The notes: a model not told the origin generated them from the sequence alone. A stretch of DNA of 64,000 bases from Alkalispirillum mobile (GCF_003664325.1 NZ_RCDA01000001.1:1364768-1428767), one strand, 5' to 3'. Shown: positions 24,643 to 34,292, counted from the stretch's first letter. A program made the numbers and translations.

Positions 24643-26314
24643 TTTCCGGCAGCTTGAAGCCGGCCACGGAGCTGCGCAGGTCGCGCGCCAGGCCGGTGAG
24701 GTTACCGATGGAGTTGGCCGTCTCGTTGGTACCCGCGGAGGTCTGGTGGGTGATCTCCTGGATGACCTTCATGGTATCGGACACGTTGGCGGCGGCATCC
24801 GCCTGCTGACGGGAGGCGCCGGAGATGCTCTGGATCAGTGAGGCCAGGTCATTGGAGACGGACTCGATCTCGCGCAGGGCATCGCCCGCGTTCTCCGCCA
24901 GCTGGGCGCCCTCCACCACCCCGGCGGTGCTTTGCTCCATGGAGAGCACCGCCTCGTTGGTATCGGTCTGGATGGTCTTGACCAACGCCTCGATCTGCTT
25001 GGTGGCGTTACCGGAGCGCTCGGCCAGGCGCTGCACCTCGTCCGCCACCACGGCGAAGCCGCGACCGGTCTCGCCGGCCATGGCCGCCTGGATGGAGGCG
25101 TTCAGGGCGAGGATGTTGGTCTGGTCGGAGATGTCGTTGATCAGCTCCACGATGTTGCCGATCTCCTGGGAGGACTCACCCAGCCGCTTGATGCGCTTGG
25201 CGGTCTCCTGGATCTGCTCGCGGATGGTGTCCATGCCCTCGATGGTGGCGCGCACCGTTTCGGCACCCTTGGTGGCGATATCCACCGCCTGCTGCGCCAC
25301 CCGGGCGGATTCCTCGGCGTTGCGCGATACCTGGTCGATGGAGGTGGCCATGTCCTCAATGGCACCGGAGGCGGAGGTGATCTGCTGCGCCTGGTGATCG
25401 GACGCCTCGGCCAGGTGCATGGCGGTCGCCTGGGTCTGCTGGGCCGAGGAGGAGACCTGCTCGGCGGTGCGGTTGATGGTGGCCACCAGGCTGCGCAGGT
25501 TGTCGATGGCGTCGTTGAAGGCGTCGGCGATGGCGCCGGTGATCTCCTCGCCCACCGACGCCTGGGTGCGCAGATCGCCCTCACGCAGGTCCTCGATCTC
25601 GTCGAGCAGCTTGAGGATCGCCTCCTGGTTACGCCGAGACTCCTCGTCGACCCGGCGCTTGTCCTGGGCGCGGGCTTCCAGCACCTCGCGGAACACCCGG
25701 GTGGAGAACAACGCTGCGGCCATCAGGAAGAGCAGCGCCAGCCCACCAACGCCGGCCGCCACGACGGGATGCAGCCAACGGCCGTCCGAGACCTGCCGGA
25801 GCAGCCCGCTCAATTCGCCGGCCGGCTCCTGGATCGACCGGCTGGTGTCATACAAGCGCCCGGCGGCCTCTACCAGCGCGGAGCCGGGCTCCTCCATCTG
25901 CCCGGCCACTTCCAGCTCGGACAAGAGCCCCTGGCCGGCGGCCTCCAGCGCGGTCAGCTCCGCAGCCACCTGCTGGCGGGCGCTGCGCAGCTGCTGCGGG
26001 GCGCCGAAATCGGCCAGCGGGTCGCCCTGCTCGAGCTCGGCTGCACGCTGCCCGGCATCGTTGAGCGCCCGCTCCAGCCGGCCCGCAGCCACCTCACGGC
26101 CGCGTTGGGCAGCACTGGCCTCCTCGCGTACAACCGCCAGCGACAGCTCCAGGCTGCTACTGGCCTCCAGCTGCCCCCGGTCCACCCATTGCAGGTACAG
26201 GGTGAGGCCGACCACCACCGCCGCGACCGCGGTGGTGATGACAGCCAGAAATGTCAGCAACCGGGCCTTCGATTGGGTGGAGCCCTGCTGCGGCTTGTTC
26301 TTGGACACCGTCAT
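24635..26314 (-). CDS. pilJ: methyl-accepting chemotaxis protein PilJ, short form
   Basis: The 559-aa receptor has an N-terminal membrane helix (about 20-42), a periplasmic region of about 140 residues and a second helix (about 184-206). A HAMP-like linker and the cytoplasmic signalling hairpin follow, with the tip segment ALNASIQAAMAGETGRGFAV. PilJ feeds surface and pilus signals to ChpA through PilI. Pseudomonas PilJ is 682 aa, so the periplasmic sensor here appears reduced. The adaptation region has glutamine/glutamate pairs, but no dedicated methyltransferase or methylesterase is encoded nearby. The ATG has GGAGGGTTGAAACAG just upstream. Confidence 0.93.
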
Positions 26315-26350
26315 ACTGTTTCAACCCTCCATGAGAAACCTGACCCGCCC

Positions 26351-26911
26351 TCAGGCCGCCACCCGCATGAAACGGGTATTCTGTGCCAGCCGGGTGGGGC
26401 GGAAGACCGGCCAGTCGCCGTCCTCCCGCCGGAACACCCCGGATACACAGCGCGCCAATTCAGGCTTGAGCCCCCCCGGCACTTGCGCCAGCCAGGTTTC
26501 GCGATCACAGGGACGCAGGCCCAGCACCTCGTCCACAAGCAGGCCGGCCACCACCTCGCCCGAACGCATGATGAGAATGCGCGTCAGATGCGACATGTTG
26601 ACCGGCCCCAGTTCGAAAAAGCCTTCCAGGTCGATGATGGGGATGAGCATGCCGCGGACATTGGCGACCCCCTTCACCCAGTCCAGCGTGTGCGGCACCG
26701 GGGTCAACGGCGGGCAGGGCATCACCTCTGCCACTTCGTGCATGGGCACCAGGAAGTGACGGCCGGCAAAGCGCACACCGACGCCGTACCAGCCCGCCTC
26801 GCCGGCCTCCTCCACGGTGAGGTCCAGCGGATGGGCCCGGCCCATGCGGTCCAGGGCCCGCAGGGCCTCGAACGCCGATGCCTGTTGCTTGAGCGCCAGC
26901 ACGTTGGTCAA
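26351..26911 (-). CDS. pilI: CheW-like adaptor protein PilI
   Basis: The 186-aa CheW-domain protein includes the typical WVKGVANVRGMLIPIIDLEGFF and the preceding FLVPMHEVAEVM. It couples PilJ to ChpA. The first possible start is TTG at 26911, overlapping the pilH stop. A GTG three codons later (26902) is an alternative, and neither has a strong ribosome binding site, so translation probably depends on coupling to pilH. The order pilG-pilH-pilI-pilJ is the conserved twitching-motility order. Confidence 0.92.
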   Translation of the reverse strand: MTNVLALKQQASAFEALRALDRMGRAHPLDLTVEEAGEAGWYGVGVRFAGRHFLVPMHEVAEVMPCPPLTPVPHTLDWVKGVANVRGMLIPIIDLEGFFELGPVNMSHLTRILIMRSGEVVAGLLVDEVLGLRPCDRETWLAQVPGGLKPELARCVSGVFRREDGDWPVFRPTRLAQNTRFMRVAA

Positions 26912-27273
26912 CCACCCAGCGCCGCGCGGATTTTCTCGAGGAGTTCCTCTTTCTCCACCGGCTTGGCAATGTAATCGACCGCGCCCTGGCGCTTCGCCCA
27001 GATCCGGTCGGTGGCCTGATCCTTGCTGCTGACCATGATGACCGGGATGGAGGCGGTATCGGCGTCGCGGTTGAGTCGGCGGGTAGCCTGGAAGCCGTTC
27101 ATGCCGGGCATCACGATATCCATCAGGATGAGGTCCGGTCGGCTGCCGCGGGCCTTCTCTATGCCCTGCTCACCATCAGCGGCCTCAATGAGCTGATGCC
27201 CCTCCGGCTCTAGGATGGCCTTGATGGCGTGAAGATCAGTGGGTGAATCATCAATCACCAGGATGCGCGCCAT
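26908..27273 (-). CDS. pilH: twitching motility response regulator PilH
   Basis: The 121-aa single-domain receiver is complete. It has acidic pocket DDS near residue 8, phospho-Asp in ILMDIVMPGMNG (about 52), and the conserved lysine in YIAKP (about 103). In Pseudomonas PilH acts as a phosphate sink or retraction regulator opposite PilG. The ATG at 27273 has GGGGAG about 8 bases upstream. It is 78 bp downstream of pilG and overlaps pilI by 4 bp. Confidence 0.94.
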   Translation of the reverse strand: MARILVIDDSPTDLHAIKAILEPEGHQLIEAADGEQGIEKARGSRPDLILMDIVMPGMNGFQATRRLNRDADTASIPVIMVSSKDQATDRIWAKRQGAVDYIAKPVEKEELLEKIRAALGG

Positions 27274-27351
27274 GGCGAGAACTCCCCTTCCTTAGATACT
27301 ATCCTTGATTGTGTCGCGTCCCCGGCCGCCGAGCGGCAGGCAACGCAGCGC

Positions 27352-27756
27352 TTATACCGCCTGCCCCAGATGCCGCCGGATCGCATCCAGCAATTCGCCC
27401 CGGGTAAACGGTTTGGTGAGGTACTGCTCGGAACCGACAATGCGCCCCCGCGCCCGGTCGAACAGGCTATCCTTGCTGGAGAGCATGATGACCGGTGTGT
27501 TGCGGAAAGCGGCGTTGTTCTTGATCAGGGCGCAGGTCTGGTAGCCGTCCAGGCGGGGCATCATGATGTCGATGAAGATGATATCCGGCCGGTGATCGGC
27601 GATCTTGGCCAGGGCCTCGAACCCGTCCGTGGCCGTGATGACCTCGCAGCCCTCTTTTTTCAGGAGCGTCTCGGCCGTGCGCCGGATGGTCTTGCTGTCG
27701 TCAATGACCATCACCTTGAGGCCCGTTACTCCCTGTGCTGGCGCTTCGCTATCCAC
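27352..27756 (-). CDS. pilG: twitching motility response regulator PilG
   Basis: The 134-aa receiver domain protein has DDSKT, phospho-Asp in IFIDIMMPRLDG (about 60), and the conserved lysine in YLTKPF. PilG promotes pilus extension and cAMP signalling in Pseudomonas. The start is a GTG at 27756, close to GGGGGAG, and it gives the length usual for PilG (about 135 aa). It is the first gene of the Pil-Chp operon and is divergent from gshB, the same arrangement as in Pseudomonas. Confidence 0.94.
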   Translation of the reverse strand: MDSEAPAQGVTGLKVMVIDDSKTIRRTAETLLKKEGCEVITATDGFEALAKIADHRPDIIFIDIMMPRLDGYQTCALIKNNAAFRNTPVIMLSSKDSLFDRARGRIVGSEQYLTKPFTRGELLDAIRRHLGQAV

Positions 27757-27977
27757 CCGCTCCCCCGTGATGACATGGCAGAAATCGTTGCGTCACGACC
27801 CGGGTCACGAAAATTGGGTCGCAAGAAAATCCCTGTCGACGTATTTACCATAGGTCTCCAGCCCAATACTACCTTGTGTCAGGGTGGGTACTCCCGTACA
27901 CCGCCGGCCACACGCGGTATCATGCGCGAGTCGGAACACTTTGAAAATGGCACCGCCACTAGCGCGAGGGAGCCTGC
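27757..27977. promoter_or_regulatory. divergent promoter region pilG / gshB
   Basis: This 221-bp gap must hold promoters for the Pil-Chp operon (minus) and the gshB operon (plus). It contains a 10-bp palindrome GACCCGGGTC at about 27798-27807 flanked by two GTCACGA direct repeats, a possible operator. TATCAT at about 27914 could be a gshB -10 box, without a good -35. Confidence 0.35.
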
Positions 27978-28922
27978 ATGAGCGTAAGACTGGGCGTGGT
28001 CATGGACCCCATCCACGCGATCAAACCCTGGAAAGACACCACCCTGGCCCTGTTGCTGGAGGCCAGTCGCCGCGGCTGGGCACTGCACTACCTGGAAACC
28101 GGCGACCTGGCCCTCCGCGACGGCCAGCCCCTGGGGCGCAGCCGCCCGCTGACCGTCCGCGACGACAACGCAGACTGGTTCGACCTCGGGGAGGCGGACT
28201 GGGCCCCGCTGTCGGAGCTGGACGCGGTGCTGATGCGCAGCGACCCGCCGGTGGACACCGAGTACGTCTACGCCACCCACGTGCTGGAGCTGGCGGAGCT
28301 CCAAGGCGTGCAGGTGGTCAACCGCCCGCAGGCCCTGCGGGACTGCAACGAGAAGCTGTTTACCGCCCAGTTCCCGCAGTGCTGCGCGCCCACGCTGGTC
28401 AGCGCCGATGCGCACCAACTGCGCGCCTTCATCGCCGAACACGGGCATACGGTACTCAAGCCGCTGGACGCCATGGGCGGCGCCTCGATTTTCGTGGTGC
28501 GCGCCGGCGACCCGAACACCAGCGTCATCCTGGAGACCCTGACCCGGCAGGGCAGCATCCAGATCATGGCCCAGCGCTACTTGCCGGAGATCAAGTCGGG
28601 CGACAAGCGCATCCTTATGATTGGCGGTGAACCACTGCCGTGGGCACTGGCACGTATTCCGGCCGAGGGCGAGACCCGGGGCAACCTGGCGGCCGGCGGC
28701 AAGGGCGTGGGGGTCGACCTGACTGACCGGGACCGCTGGATCTGCGAGCAGGTGGCCCCGGAGTTGCGCCGCCGCGGGCTGGATTTCGTGGGCCTGGACG
28801 TGATCGGTGATTACCTCACGGAGATCAACGTGACCAGCCCCACCTGCGTGCGCGAGCTGGATGAGATCTACGACACCCGCATTGCCGCGCGCCTGATGGA
28901 TGTCATCGAAAGCCGCCTATGA
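27978..28922 (+). CDS. gshB: glutathione synthetase
   Basis: The 314-aa ATP-grasp enzyme starts MSVRLGVVMDPIHAIKPWKD, the typical prokaryotic GshB N-terminus. It has the ATP-binding loop MGGASIFVV and the C-terminal NVTSPT. It joins gamma-glutamylcysteine and glycine with ATP. Length is normal. It heads a run of closely packed genes; the apbE start overlaps its stop by 4 bp. Its position beside pilG and upstream of tonB-yqgE-ruvX matches Pseudomonas genome order. Confidence 0.96.
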   Translation: MSVRLGVVMDPIHAIKPWKDTTLALLLEASRRGWALHYLETGDLALRDGQPLGRSRPLTVRDDNADWFDLGEADWAPLSELDAVLMRSDPPVDTEYVYATHVLELAELQGVQVVNRPQALRDCNEKLFTAQFPQCCAPTLVSADAHQLRAFIAEHGHTVLKPLDAMGGASIFVVRAGDPNTSVILETLTRQGSIQIMAQRYLPEIKSGDKRILMIGGEPLPWALARIPAEGETRGNLAAGGKGVGVDLTDRDRWICEQVAPELRRRGLDFVGLDVIGDYLTEINVTSPTCVRELDEIYDTRIAARLMDVIESRL

Positions 28923-29968
28923 CATTGACCCCGCCGATGCGCTCGCTGGCCCTGCTGCTCGCCCTGCTCCTGCTGACTGCCTGCAGCAGCGAGGAGCCGC
29001 AACACCGGGAGCGTTTTTACGCCATGGGCACGCTGGTCGAGGTGAGCATCCTGGGCCAGCCGGAGCGCACGGCCAGCGAGGCGGCCGACCGCGTCCGTCG
29101 CCTGCTGGAGGACTACCAGGCGCGCTGGCATCCGGCCGGCGACGGCGAACTCGGGCGCATCAACCGGGCGCTGGCCGCCGGGGAGTCCGGCCCGCCCGCC
29201 AGTGACGAATTGCTCGATTTGCTGGCCGAGGGCCGGGAGCTGGAATCGCTCACCGGCGGGCTGTTCAGCCCCGCCATCGGCAAGCTGATCCGGCTCTGGG
29301 GGTTCGAGGGCGACGGCAGCGAGGGCCGCGTCCCCGAGGAGACGACCCTCGAGGACTGGCTGGCGGACCGCCCCACCCTCGCCGCCCTGCGCCAGGAAGA
29401 CGGCCGCCTGGCCAGTGACAACCGCCAGTTACAGCTCAACCTCGGCGGGTACGCCAAGGGCCATAGCATCGGCAAGGCCATTGAGCACCTGCGGGAACAG
29501 GGCATCAGCCGCGCCGTGGTCAATGTCGGCGGCGACCTGGTCACCCTGGGCCAGCCGCGGGACCGCCGCTGGCGGATCGGCATCCGCCACCCCCACCAGG
29601 AGGGCATCATCGCCTCCCTGGAGATCGGCAGCGGGACGGCGGTGTTTACCTCCGGTGATTACGAGCGGGACTTCGAGCACGAAGGTGAGCGCTACCACCA
29701 CATCCTCGACCCCCGGACAGGGCGCCCGGCGCAGGGCCTCAGTGCCGCCACCGTGGTCCACGACGACCCGGTCCGGGCCGACGCCGCCAGCACGGCCCTC
29801 ATGCTGGCCGGCCCGGAGGACTGGCCGGCGATGGCACGGCGACTGGGCGTCACCCGGGTCATGCTGGTCGAGCCGGACGGTCGCATCCACCTCACCGACT
29901 CCATGGCGGCGCTACTGCAGGTGGAGCAGGACCCGGAGGCCGGCGTACAGCGCTGGCCAGACCCGTGA
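28919..29968 (+). CDS. apbE: FAD:protein FMN transferase, lipoprotein
   Basis: The 349-aa protein has a lipoprotein signal peptide ending LLTAC with Cys22 as the lipidated residue, so it acts on the periplasmic face. The ApbE core shows LNLGGYAKGHSI (about 178), NVGGDL and HHILDPRTGRPA. ApbE moves FMN from FAD onto threonines of NqrB and NqrC. The complete nqr operon at 50-57 kb contains both target motifs, so those are the likely substrates. It overlaps gshB and the next gene by 4 bp each. Confidence 0.95.
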   Translation: MTLTPPMRSLALLLALLLLTACSSEEPQHRERFYAMGTLVEVSILGQPERTASEAADRVRRLLEDYQARWHPAGDGELGRINRALAAGESGPPASDELLDLLAEGRELESLTGGLFSPAIGKLIRLWGFEGDGSEGRVPEETTLEDWLADRPTLAALRQEDGRLASDNRQLQLNLGGYAKGHSIGKAIEHLREQGISRAVVNVGGDLVTLGQPRDRRWRIGIRHPHQEGIIASLEIGSGTAVFTSGDYERDFEHEGERYHHILDPRTGRPAQGLSAATVVHDDPVRADAASTALMLAGPEDWPAMARRLGVTRVMLVEPDGRIHLTDSMAALLQVEQDPEAGVQRWPDP

Positions 29969-30327
29969 CCTGGACCGACCGGCTGCTGCTGATAACTGCC
30001 GTGGCCGGGGTTGCCGCCCTCTACCCCTGGCTGTGGGGCGAGCGGGGCGGCGAGGCGGAGGCCGTGCGGATCTGGGCCGGCGAGGAGGAGTATGCCCGGT
30101 ACCCGCTCGATCAGCCGCGACGGGTGGAGGTGCCCGGCCCGCTGGGCACCACGGTGGTCGAGATCGCTGAGGGCGGCGCCCGCGTGATCGCCGACCCGGG
30201 CCCGCGCCAGATCTGCGTGCGTGCCGGCCGGCTCGACACCCCGGGCGACCAGGCGCTCTGCCTGCCCAACCGGGTCACGGTAGAGATCATCGGCGCCGAC
30301 CCGCGCTACGACAGCATTCACTATTAA
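29965..30327 (+). CDS. NusG domain II-containing protein
   Basis: The 120-aa protein begins at a GTG overlapping the apbE stop. It has one N-terminal membrane helix (about 6-24) followed by an extracytoplasmic beta domain with VEVPGPLGTTVVEIAEGGARVIADP and ICVRAG, the pattern of NusG-domain-II (DUF1312) proteins. The family commonly occurs with apbE and Gx transporter genes and with Rnf/Nqr systems. A direct function is not established. It is followed by a 1-bp gap and the membrane transporter. Confidence 0.8.
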   Translation: MTWTDRLLLITAVAGVAALYPWLWGERGGEAEAVRIWAGEEEYARYPLDQPRRVEVPGPLGTTVVEIAEGGARVIADPGPRQICVRAGRLDTPGDQALCLPNRVTVEIIGADPRYDSIHY

Positions 30328-30328
30328 C

Positions 30329-30874
30329 ATGGCCGCACCCCGCTACCGCCCCCTGCAAAGCGACCGCGACGACCTGCGCATCGCCACCCTGGCCGCGCTG
30401 GCGCTGGCGATCCACGTGGCGGAAGCCGCGCTGCCCAGCCCGCTCCCGGGCGTCAAACCGGGCCTGGCCAACATCATCACCGTCACCGCCTGCTGGCTGT
30501 ACGGCTGGCGGGTGGCCGCCTGGATCACGGTGCTGCGGATCGTTGCGGGCGGCATCCTGGTGGGCACCCTGCTCTCACCCACCTTCTTCCTGAGCCTGGC
30601 CGGCGGTCTGGGGGCGCTGGGCGGGCTGGCCCTGGCCCGCGCCCTGCCCGGCACCGGCCCGGTGGGGTACAGCCTGCTGGCCGCCCTGGCTCACATGGGC
30701 GCCCAGTTCACCGCGGCCTGGTGGCTGTTCATCCCCCACCCGGGGCTCTGGCTACTGTTACCCCCTTTGATGACCGCGGCCATCGTGTTCGGTGTGCTCA
30801 ACGGTATAATGGCCCAAGCAATGATCCGCGAACTTGGAAGCCAACCGGCCCGGGACGGCCACGAGGCAACATGA
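30329..30874 (+). CDS. Gx transporter family membrane protein
   Basis: The 181-aa protein has about five hydrophobic helices and the family segment LPSPLPGVKPGLANIITV near residues 32-49. It continues with LRIVAGGILVGTLLSPTFFLSLAGG. Such proteins were once annotated as heptaprenyl diphosphate synthase component I, but are now grouped as Gx or ECF-S-like transporters. The substrate is unknown. The apbE, NusG-II, Gx gene order suggests a link to flavin or quinone metabolism; this is inference. The stop overlaps the tonB ATG. Confidence 0.8.
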   Translation: MAAPRYRPLQSDRDDLRIATLAALALAIHVAEAALPSPLPGVKPGLANIITVTACWLYGWRVAAWITVLRIVAGGILVGTLLSPTFFLSLAGGLGALGGLALARALPGTGPVGYSLLAALAHMGAQFTAAWWLFIPHPGLWLLLPPLMTAAIVFGVLNGIMAQAMIRELGSQPARDGHEAT

Positions 30875-31770
30875 GTCCACCGCCAGCGCAATCCCAAAGC
30901 CCGGAGCCTCCTGCCTTCCGGCTCCCGGCCTGGACCGGGACCGACCACGGGCGCCTGCTCGCGGCGGTGGTGCTGGCAACTTTGCTGCACGTTGCCGTGA
31001 TCTTCGGCCTCGGTTTCTCCCTGCCGGAACCGGAGCGCAGCGAACAGGCGCCGCTGATCGACGTGACCCTCAGCCGGTTCGACATGGACGAACCTGAGAC
31101 CTACGACTTCCTGGCGGAGACCGACCAGGAGGGGGGTGGCGAGGCCGAGGCGCCTGAACCCTTCGTCCCCGAGGAGCCCGCGCCCCAGGAGACCCCGGAG
31201 ACCACACCCCCGGAACCGGAACCGGAGCCGGACACCCCGGCCGAATCCCCCTCACCGGAGCCGGAACTGCTGGCCGAACAGGCCGAGCGGACCGTGCCGG
31301 AAACCGACGACGCCGAACGGGAGCCGGAGCCAAGCCAGACCCTGGACCTGGCCGCGGGGCGGCGCGCCGCGCTGAGCGAGCCGACTCCGGACGAAGCCAA
31401 CCCCCAGGCGCAAGGCCCCACCCGGGCCTTCATCAGCTCCAGCACCCGCAGCCACTCGGCCGCCGAGTACATGCGCCAGTGGGTGGCCAAGGTGGAGGAC
31501 GTGGGCAACCGCAACTACCCCAACGAGGCGCGTCGACGGGGGCTCTCCGGACGGTTGGTGCTGCAGGTCACCCTGGAGCCGGACGGCCAGGTGGCGGACG
31601 TGCGCATCCTGACCCCGTCGCGCCACCGGCTGCTGGATGAGGCGGCGGTGCGCATCGTCCAGATGGCCGCCCCCTATGCCCGGGTACCGGAAGAGGTCCT
31701 GCAGGGCAATGACCAGCTGGTCATCACGCGCACCTGGGAGTTTCTCGGAGATGACCTCTCGGCGCGTTGA
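30871..31770 (+). CDS. tonB: TonB family energy transducer
   Basis: The 299-aa protein starts at the ATG at 30871, which overlaps the transporter stop by 4 bp. It has one membrane helix (about 28-50), a long Pro/Glu-rich periplasm-spanning stretch (about 70-170) and a C-terminal TonB domain (about 205-299). The TonB domain contains YPNEARRRGLSGRLVLQVTL and the preceding YMRQWVAKVE. It transduces proton-motive force to outer-membrane receptors. ExbB and ExbD are not encoded nearby. This is the position of tonB1 in Pseudomonas. Confidence 0.93.
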   Translation: MSPPPAQSQSPEPPAFRLPAWTGTDHGRLLAAVVLATLLHVAVIFGLGFSLPEPERSEQAPLIDVTLSRFDMDEPETYDFLAETDQEGGGEAEAPEPFVPEEPAPQETPETTPPEPEPEPDTPAESPSPEPELLAEQAERTVPETDDAEREPEPSQTLDLAAGRRAALSEPTPDEANPQAQGPTRAFISSSTRSHSAAEYMRQWVAKVEDVGNRNYPNEARRRGLSGRLVLQVTLEPDGQVADVRILTPSRHRLLDEAAVRIVQMAAPYARVPEEVLQGNDQLVITRTWEFLGDDLSAR

Positions 31771-31821
31771 GCCGGCCTTTGCGACCTTGTCCCCCGGACA
31801 CGGGACAGGGATACTAAGCGC

Positions 31822-32397
31822 ATGAGCGAGACGAACGACAATGAGGTCTGGCTGACCAATCAATTCGCGATTGCGATGCCCAGCCTGGCGGACCCGAACT
31901 TCACCCACGCCGTGATCTACATCTGTGAGCACGGCCCGGAGGGCGCCATGGGGCTGGTGATTAACCACCCCTCCGACCTCAAGTTGCGGGACCTGTTCGA
32001 ACACATGGACATCGAACCCGGCCCCGAGGCGCCGCTGGACACCCCGGTCTTCATGGGCGGGCCGGTCCAGCGCGAGCGCGGCTTCGTGTTGCATCCCGCC
32101 GGGGGCGACTGGGAGGGATCCGCGCAGGTCTCCCCCGAGATCAGCATCACCACCTCGCGGGATATCATTACCGCCCTGGCGCACAACCGCGGCCCGAGCC
32201 GCTTCCTGATGGCCCTCGGATACGCCGGCTGGGGCGCCGGCCAGCTCGAGGAGGAGATGGCCGGCAACGCCTGGCTCACCGTCCCCGCCGATACCGGCAT
32301 CCTGTTCGACGCCCCGGTGCAGGAGCGCTGGCAGGCCGCGGCGGCGCAACTGGGGGTGGACATCAACTGCCTGTCCGGGCAAAGCGGGCATGCCTGA
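31822..32397 (+). CDS. yqgE: UPF0301 family protein YqgE/AlgH
   Basis: The 191-aa protein shows family motifs: LTNQFAIAMPSLADPNF at the N-terminus, the GAMGLVINHP segment at about 40, and GGPVQRERGFVLH at about 75. A later YAGWGAGQLEEE is also conserved. The biochemical role of this widely conserved protein is uncertain. It precedes and overlaps ruvX by 8 bp, the usual yqgE-yqgF arrangement. Confidence 0.94.
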   Translation: MSETNDNEVWLTNQFAIAMPSLADPNFTHAVIYICEHGPEGAMGLVINHPSDLKLRDLFEHMDIEPGPEAPLDTPVFMGGPVQRERGFVLHPAGGDWEGSAQVSPEISITTSRDIITALAHNRGPSRFLMALGYAGWGAGQLEEEMAGNAWLTVPADTGILFDAPVQERWQAAAAQLGVDINCLSGQSGHA

Positions 32398-32824
32398 GCC
32401 GGTCACCGGCACCTGGCTGGCTTTTGACCACGGCGGCCGGCGCATCGGGGTCGCGGTGGGCGAGGCCCTCACCGGCACCGGCCGCGCGCTGTGCACCCTC
32501 GCCGCCCGCGACGGACAGCCGGACTGGGAAAGGGTCGCCCGGCTGCTCGACGAATGGCGCCCCGCAGGACTGGTGGTCGGCCTGCCCCTGCACGCCGACG
32601 GCAGTGACTCCCACAGCACCCGCGCCGCGCGGAAGTTCGCCCAACGCCTGCATGGCCGGCACGGGCTGCGCGTCGAGCTGGTGGACGAACGGCTCTCCTC
32701 CCACGAGGCAGAGGCACGCCTCGCGGAACGGGGCGGCCGCGGCGCCCGTCAGCCGGGCGCGCTGGACAGCGAAGCGGCACGGGTCATCCTGGAAACCTGG
32801 TTCAACCAACAGGGGTGCATATGA
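32390..32824 (+). CDS. ruvX: Holliday junction resolvase / pre-16S rRNA nuclease YqgF
   Basis: The 144-aa RNase H-fold nuclease has the first catalytic aspartate in FDHGGRRIGVAVG (about 12) and the middle motif VVGLPLHADGS. The C-terminal ELVDERLSS and the final LDSEAARVILE follow. YqgF processes the 5' end of 16S rRNA and may act on Holliday junctions. The start at 32390 overlaps yqgE, and the stop overlaps the pyrR ATG in an ATGA junction. Confidence 0.94.
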   Translation: MPEPVTGTWLAFDHGGRRIGVAVGEALTGTGRALCTLAARDGQPDWERVARLLDEWRPAGLVVGLPLHADGSDSHSTRAARKFAQRLHGRHGLRVELVDERLSSHEAEARLAERGGRGARQPGALDSEAARVILETWFNQQGCI

Positions 32825-33330
32825 ACACACCCGAAGTCACGCCCTTGATCCAGCAGGTCCGGCAAGACCTCACCCGGTTGCTGGCGGATCGCGACATCCC
32901 GCTGAACGAAGTGGGACTGGTGGGCATCCATACCGGCGGCGCCTGGGTTGCCGAGGCCCTGCACCAGAGCCTCGAGACGGAAATCCCTCTGGGTACGCTG
33001 GATATCGCTTTCTACCGCGATGACTTCAGCCAGGCCGGCATGAACCCGCAGGTGCGGCCCTCCAACCTGCCCTTTGACGTGGACGACCGCGTCATCGTGC
33101 TGGTGGATGACGTGCTGCACACCGGGCGCACGGTGCGCGCCGCGCTGAACGAGATCTTCGACTACGGCCGCCCCGCCGCGGTGTTGCTGGTCGTGCTGGT
33201 GGACCGAGGCGGGCGCGAACTGCCCTTCGCCGCTGACGTGGCCGGCACCCGGCTGAGCCTGCCGTCGCACCGGCGGATCAAACTGCGTGGCCCGGAACCC
33301 CTGCACTTCATCATTCAGGACACGGCATGA
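32821..33330 (+). CDS. pyrR: bifunctional pyrimidine regulatory protein / uracil phosphoribosyltransferase
   Basis: The protein is 169 aa. The ATG at 32821 is preferred over a GTG two codons upstream because AGGGG is 5 bases before it. The PRPP-binding motif [13 protein letters not shown] is at about 93-105, and the family N-terminal [13 protein letters not shown] is present. PyrR controls pyrimidine genes in Gram-positives by RNA binding. In Pseudomonas-like clusters it regulates or supports pyrBC' by a different route. It overlaps ruvX and pyrB by 4 bp each. Confidence 0.93.
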   Translation: MNTPEVTPLIQQVRQDLTRLLADRDIPLNEVGLVGIHTGGAWVAEALHQSLETEIPLGTLDIAFYRDDFSQAGMNPQVRPSNLPFDVDDRVIVLVDDVLHTGRTVRAALNEIFDYGRPAAVLLVVLVDRGGRELPFAADVAGTRLSLPSHRRIKLRGPEPLHFIIQDTA

Positions 33331-34292
33331 ACGTACAGCTGGACAACCAGGGTCGGTTGCGCCACTTCCTGACCACCGAGGGCCTGCCCCGCCCCCTGCT
33401 GGAGCAAATCCTGGACACCGCCGAGAGCTTCACCGGGGTGATCGGCAAATCGGTCAAGAAGGTCCCGCTGCTCCGCGGGCGCACGGTCATCAACCTGTTC
33501 TTCGAGCCCAGCACCCGCACCCGTACCACCTTCGAGTTGGCGGCCACCCGGCTGTCGGCGGACGTGCTCAACATCAACGTGGCCGTCTCGTCCCAGTCCA
33601 AGGGCGAGAGCCTGCTGGACATGCTGCGCAACCTGGAGGCCATGCAGTGTGATGCCTTCGTGGTGCGTCACGCGGACAGCGGCACGGCGGAGTTCATCGC
33701 CCGCCACGCCCAGCCTGGCATCAGCGTACTCAACGCCGGCGACGGCCGCCACGCCCACCCCACCCAGGCCATGCTGGACATGTTCACCATCCGCCAGCAC
33801 AAGGGCAGCTTCGAGCCGCTGCGGGTGGCAATCGTCGGCGACATCCTGCACTCCCGGGTGGCCCGCTCACAAATTCACGCCCTGAACGGCCTGGGCGCCG
33901 GCGAGGTGCGGGTGATCGCACCGCGCACCCTGCTGCCGCGGGACGTGGAGACACTGGGCGTGCGGGTCTTCCACGACATGCAGTCCGGCCTGCGCGACGT
34001 GGATGTGGTGATGATGCTGCGCCTGCAGCGCGAACGCATGACCGGCGCGCTGCTGCCCAGCGAGGGGGAGTATTTCCGGCTCTACGGGCTCACCGAGGAG
34101 AAACTGGCCGTGGCCCACCCGGAGGCGATCATCATGCACCCGGGCCCGATCAACCGCGGCGTGGAGATGAACTCGGCGGTGGCGGACGGCCCGCGCTCGG
34201 TCATCCTGCAACAGGTCACTAACGGGGTCGCCGTGCGCATGGCACTGATGTCGATGCTGCTCGGCCGCCCCGGCAGCGGGGAGGATGCATGA
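33327..34292 (+). CDS. pyrB: aspartate carbamoyltransferase catalytic subunit
   Basis: The 321-aa enzyme has the carbamoyl-phosphate motif [13 protein letters not shown] at about 52-64, HPTQAMLD, and the C-terminal [12 protein letters not shown]. It makes carbamoyl-aspartate for pyrimidine synthesis. No pyrI regulatory subunit follows. Instead a pyrC'-type pseudo-dihydroorotase overlaps its stop by 4 bp, as in the Pseudomonas PyrB-PyrC' dodecamer type. Confidence 0.96.
   Translation: MNVQLDNQGRLRHFLTTEGLPRPLLEQILDTAESFTGVIGKSVKKVPLLRGRTVINLFFEPSTRTRTTFELAATRLSADVLNINVAVSSQSKGESLLDMLRNLEAMQCDAFVVRHADSGTAEFIARHAQPGISVLNAGDGRHAHPTQAMLDMFTIRQHKGSFEPLRVAIVGDILHSRVARSQIHALNGLGAGEVRVIAPRTLLPRDVETLGVRVFHDMQSGLRDVDVVMMLRLQRERMTGALLPSEGEYFRLYGLTEEKLAVAHPEAIIMHPGPINRGVEMNSAVADGPRSVILQQVTNGVAVRMALMSMLLGRPGSGEDA

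Noticed and set aside
24932..26974. Plus-strand frame of 680 codons opposite pilJ and pilI
   Set aside because: It is antisense to well-supported genes with clear domains and shows no family motif.
31070..31400. Proline/glutamate repeat in tonB as a slippage microsatellite
   Set aside because: The codons for the PE-rich stretch are varied, with no perfect tandem repeat of more than three units; it is normal TonB linker.
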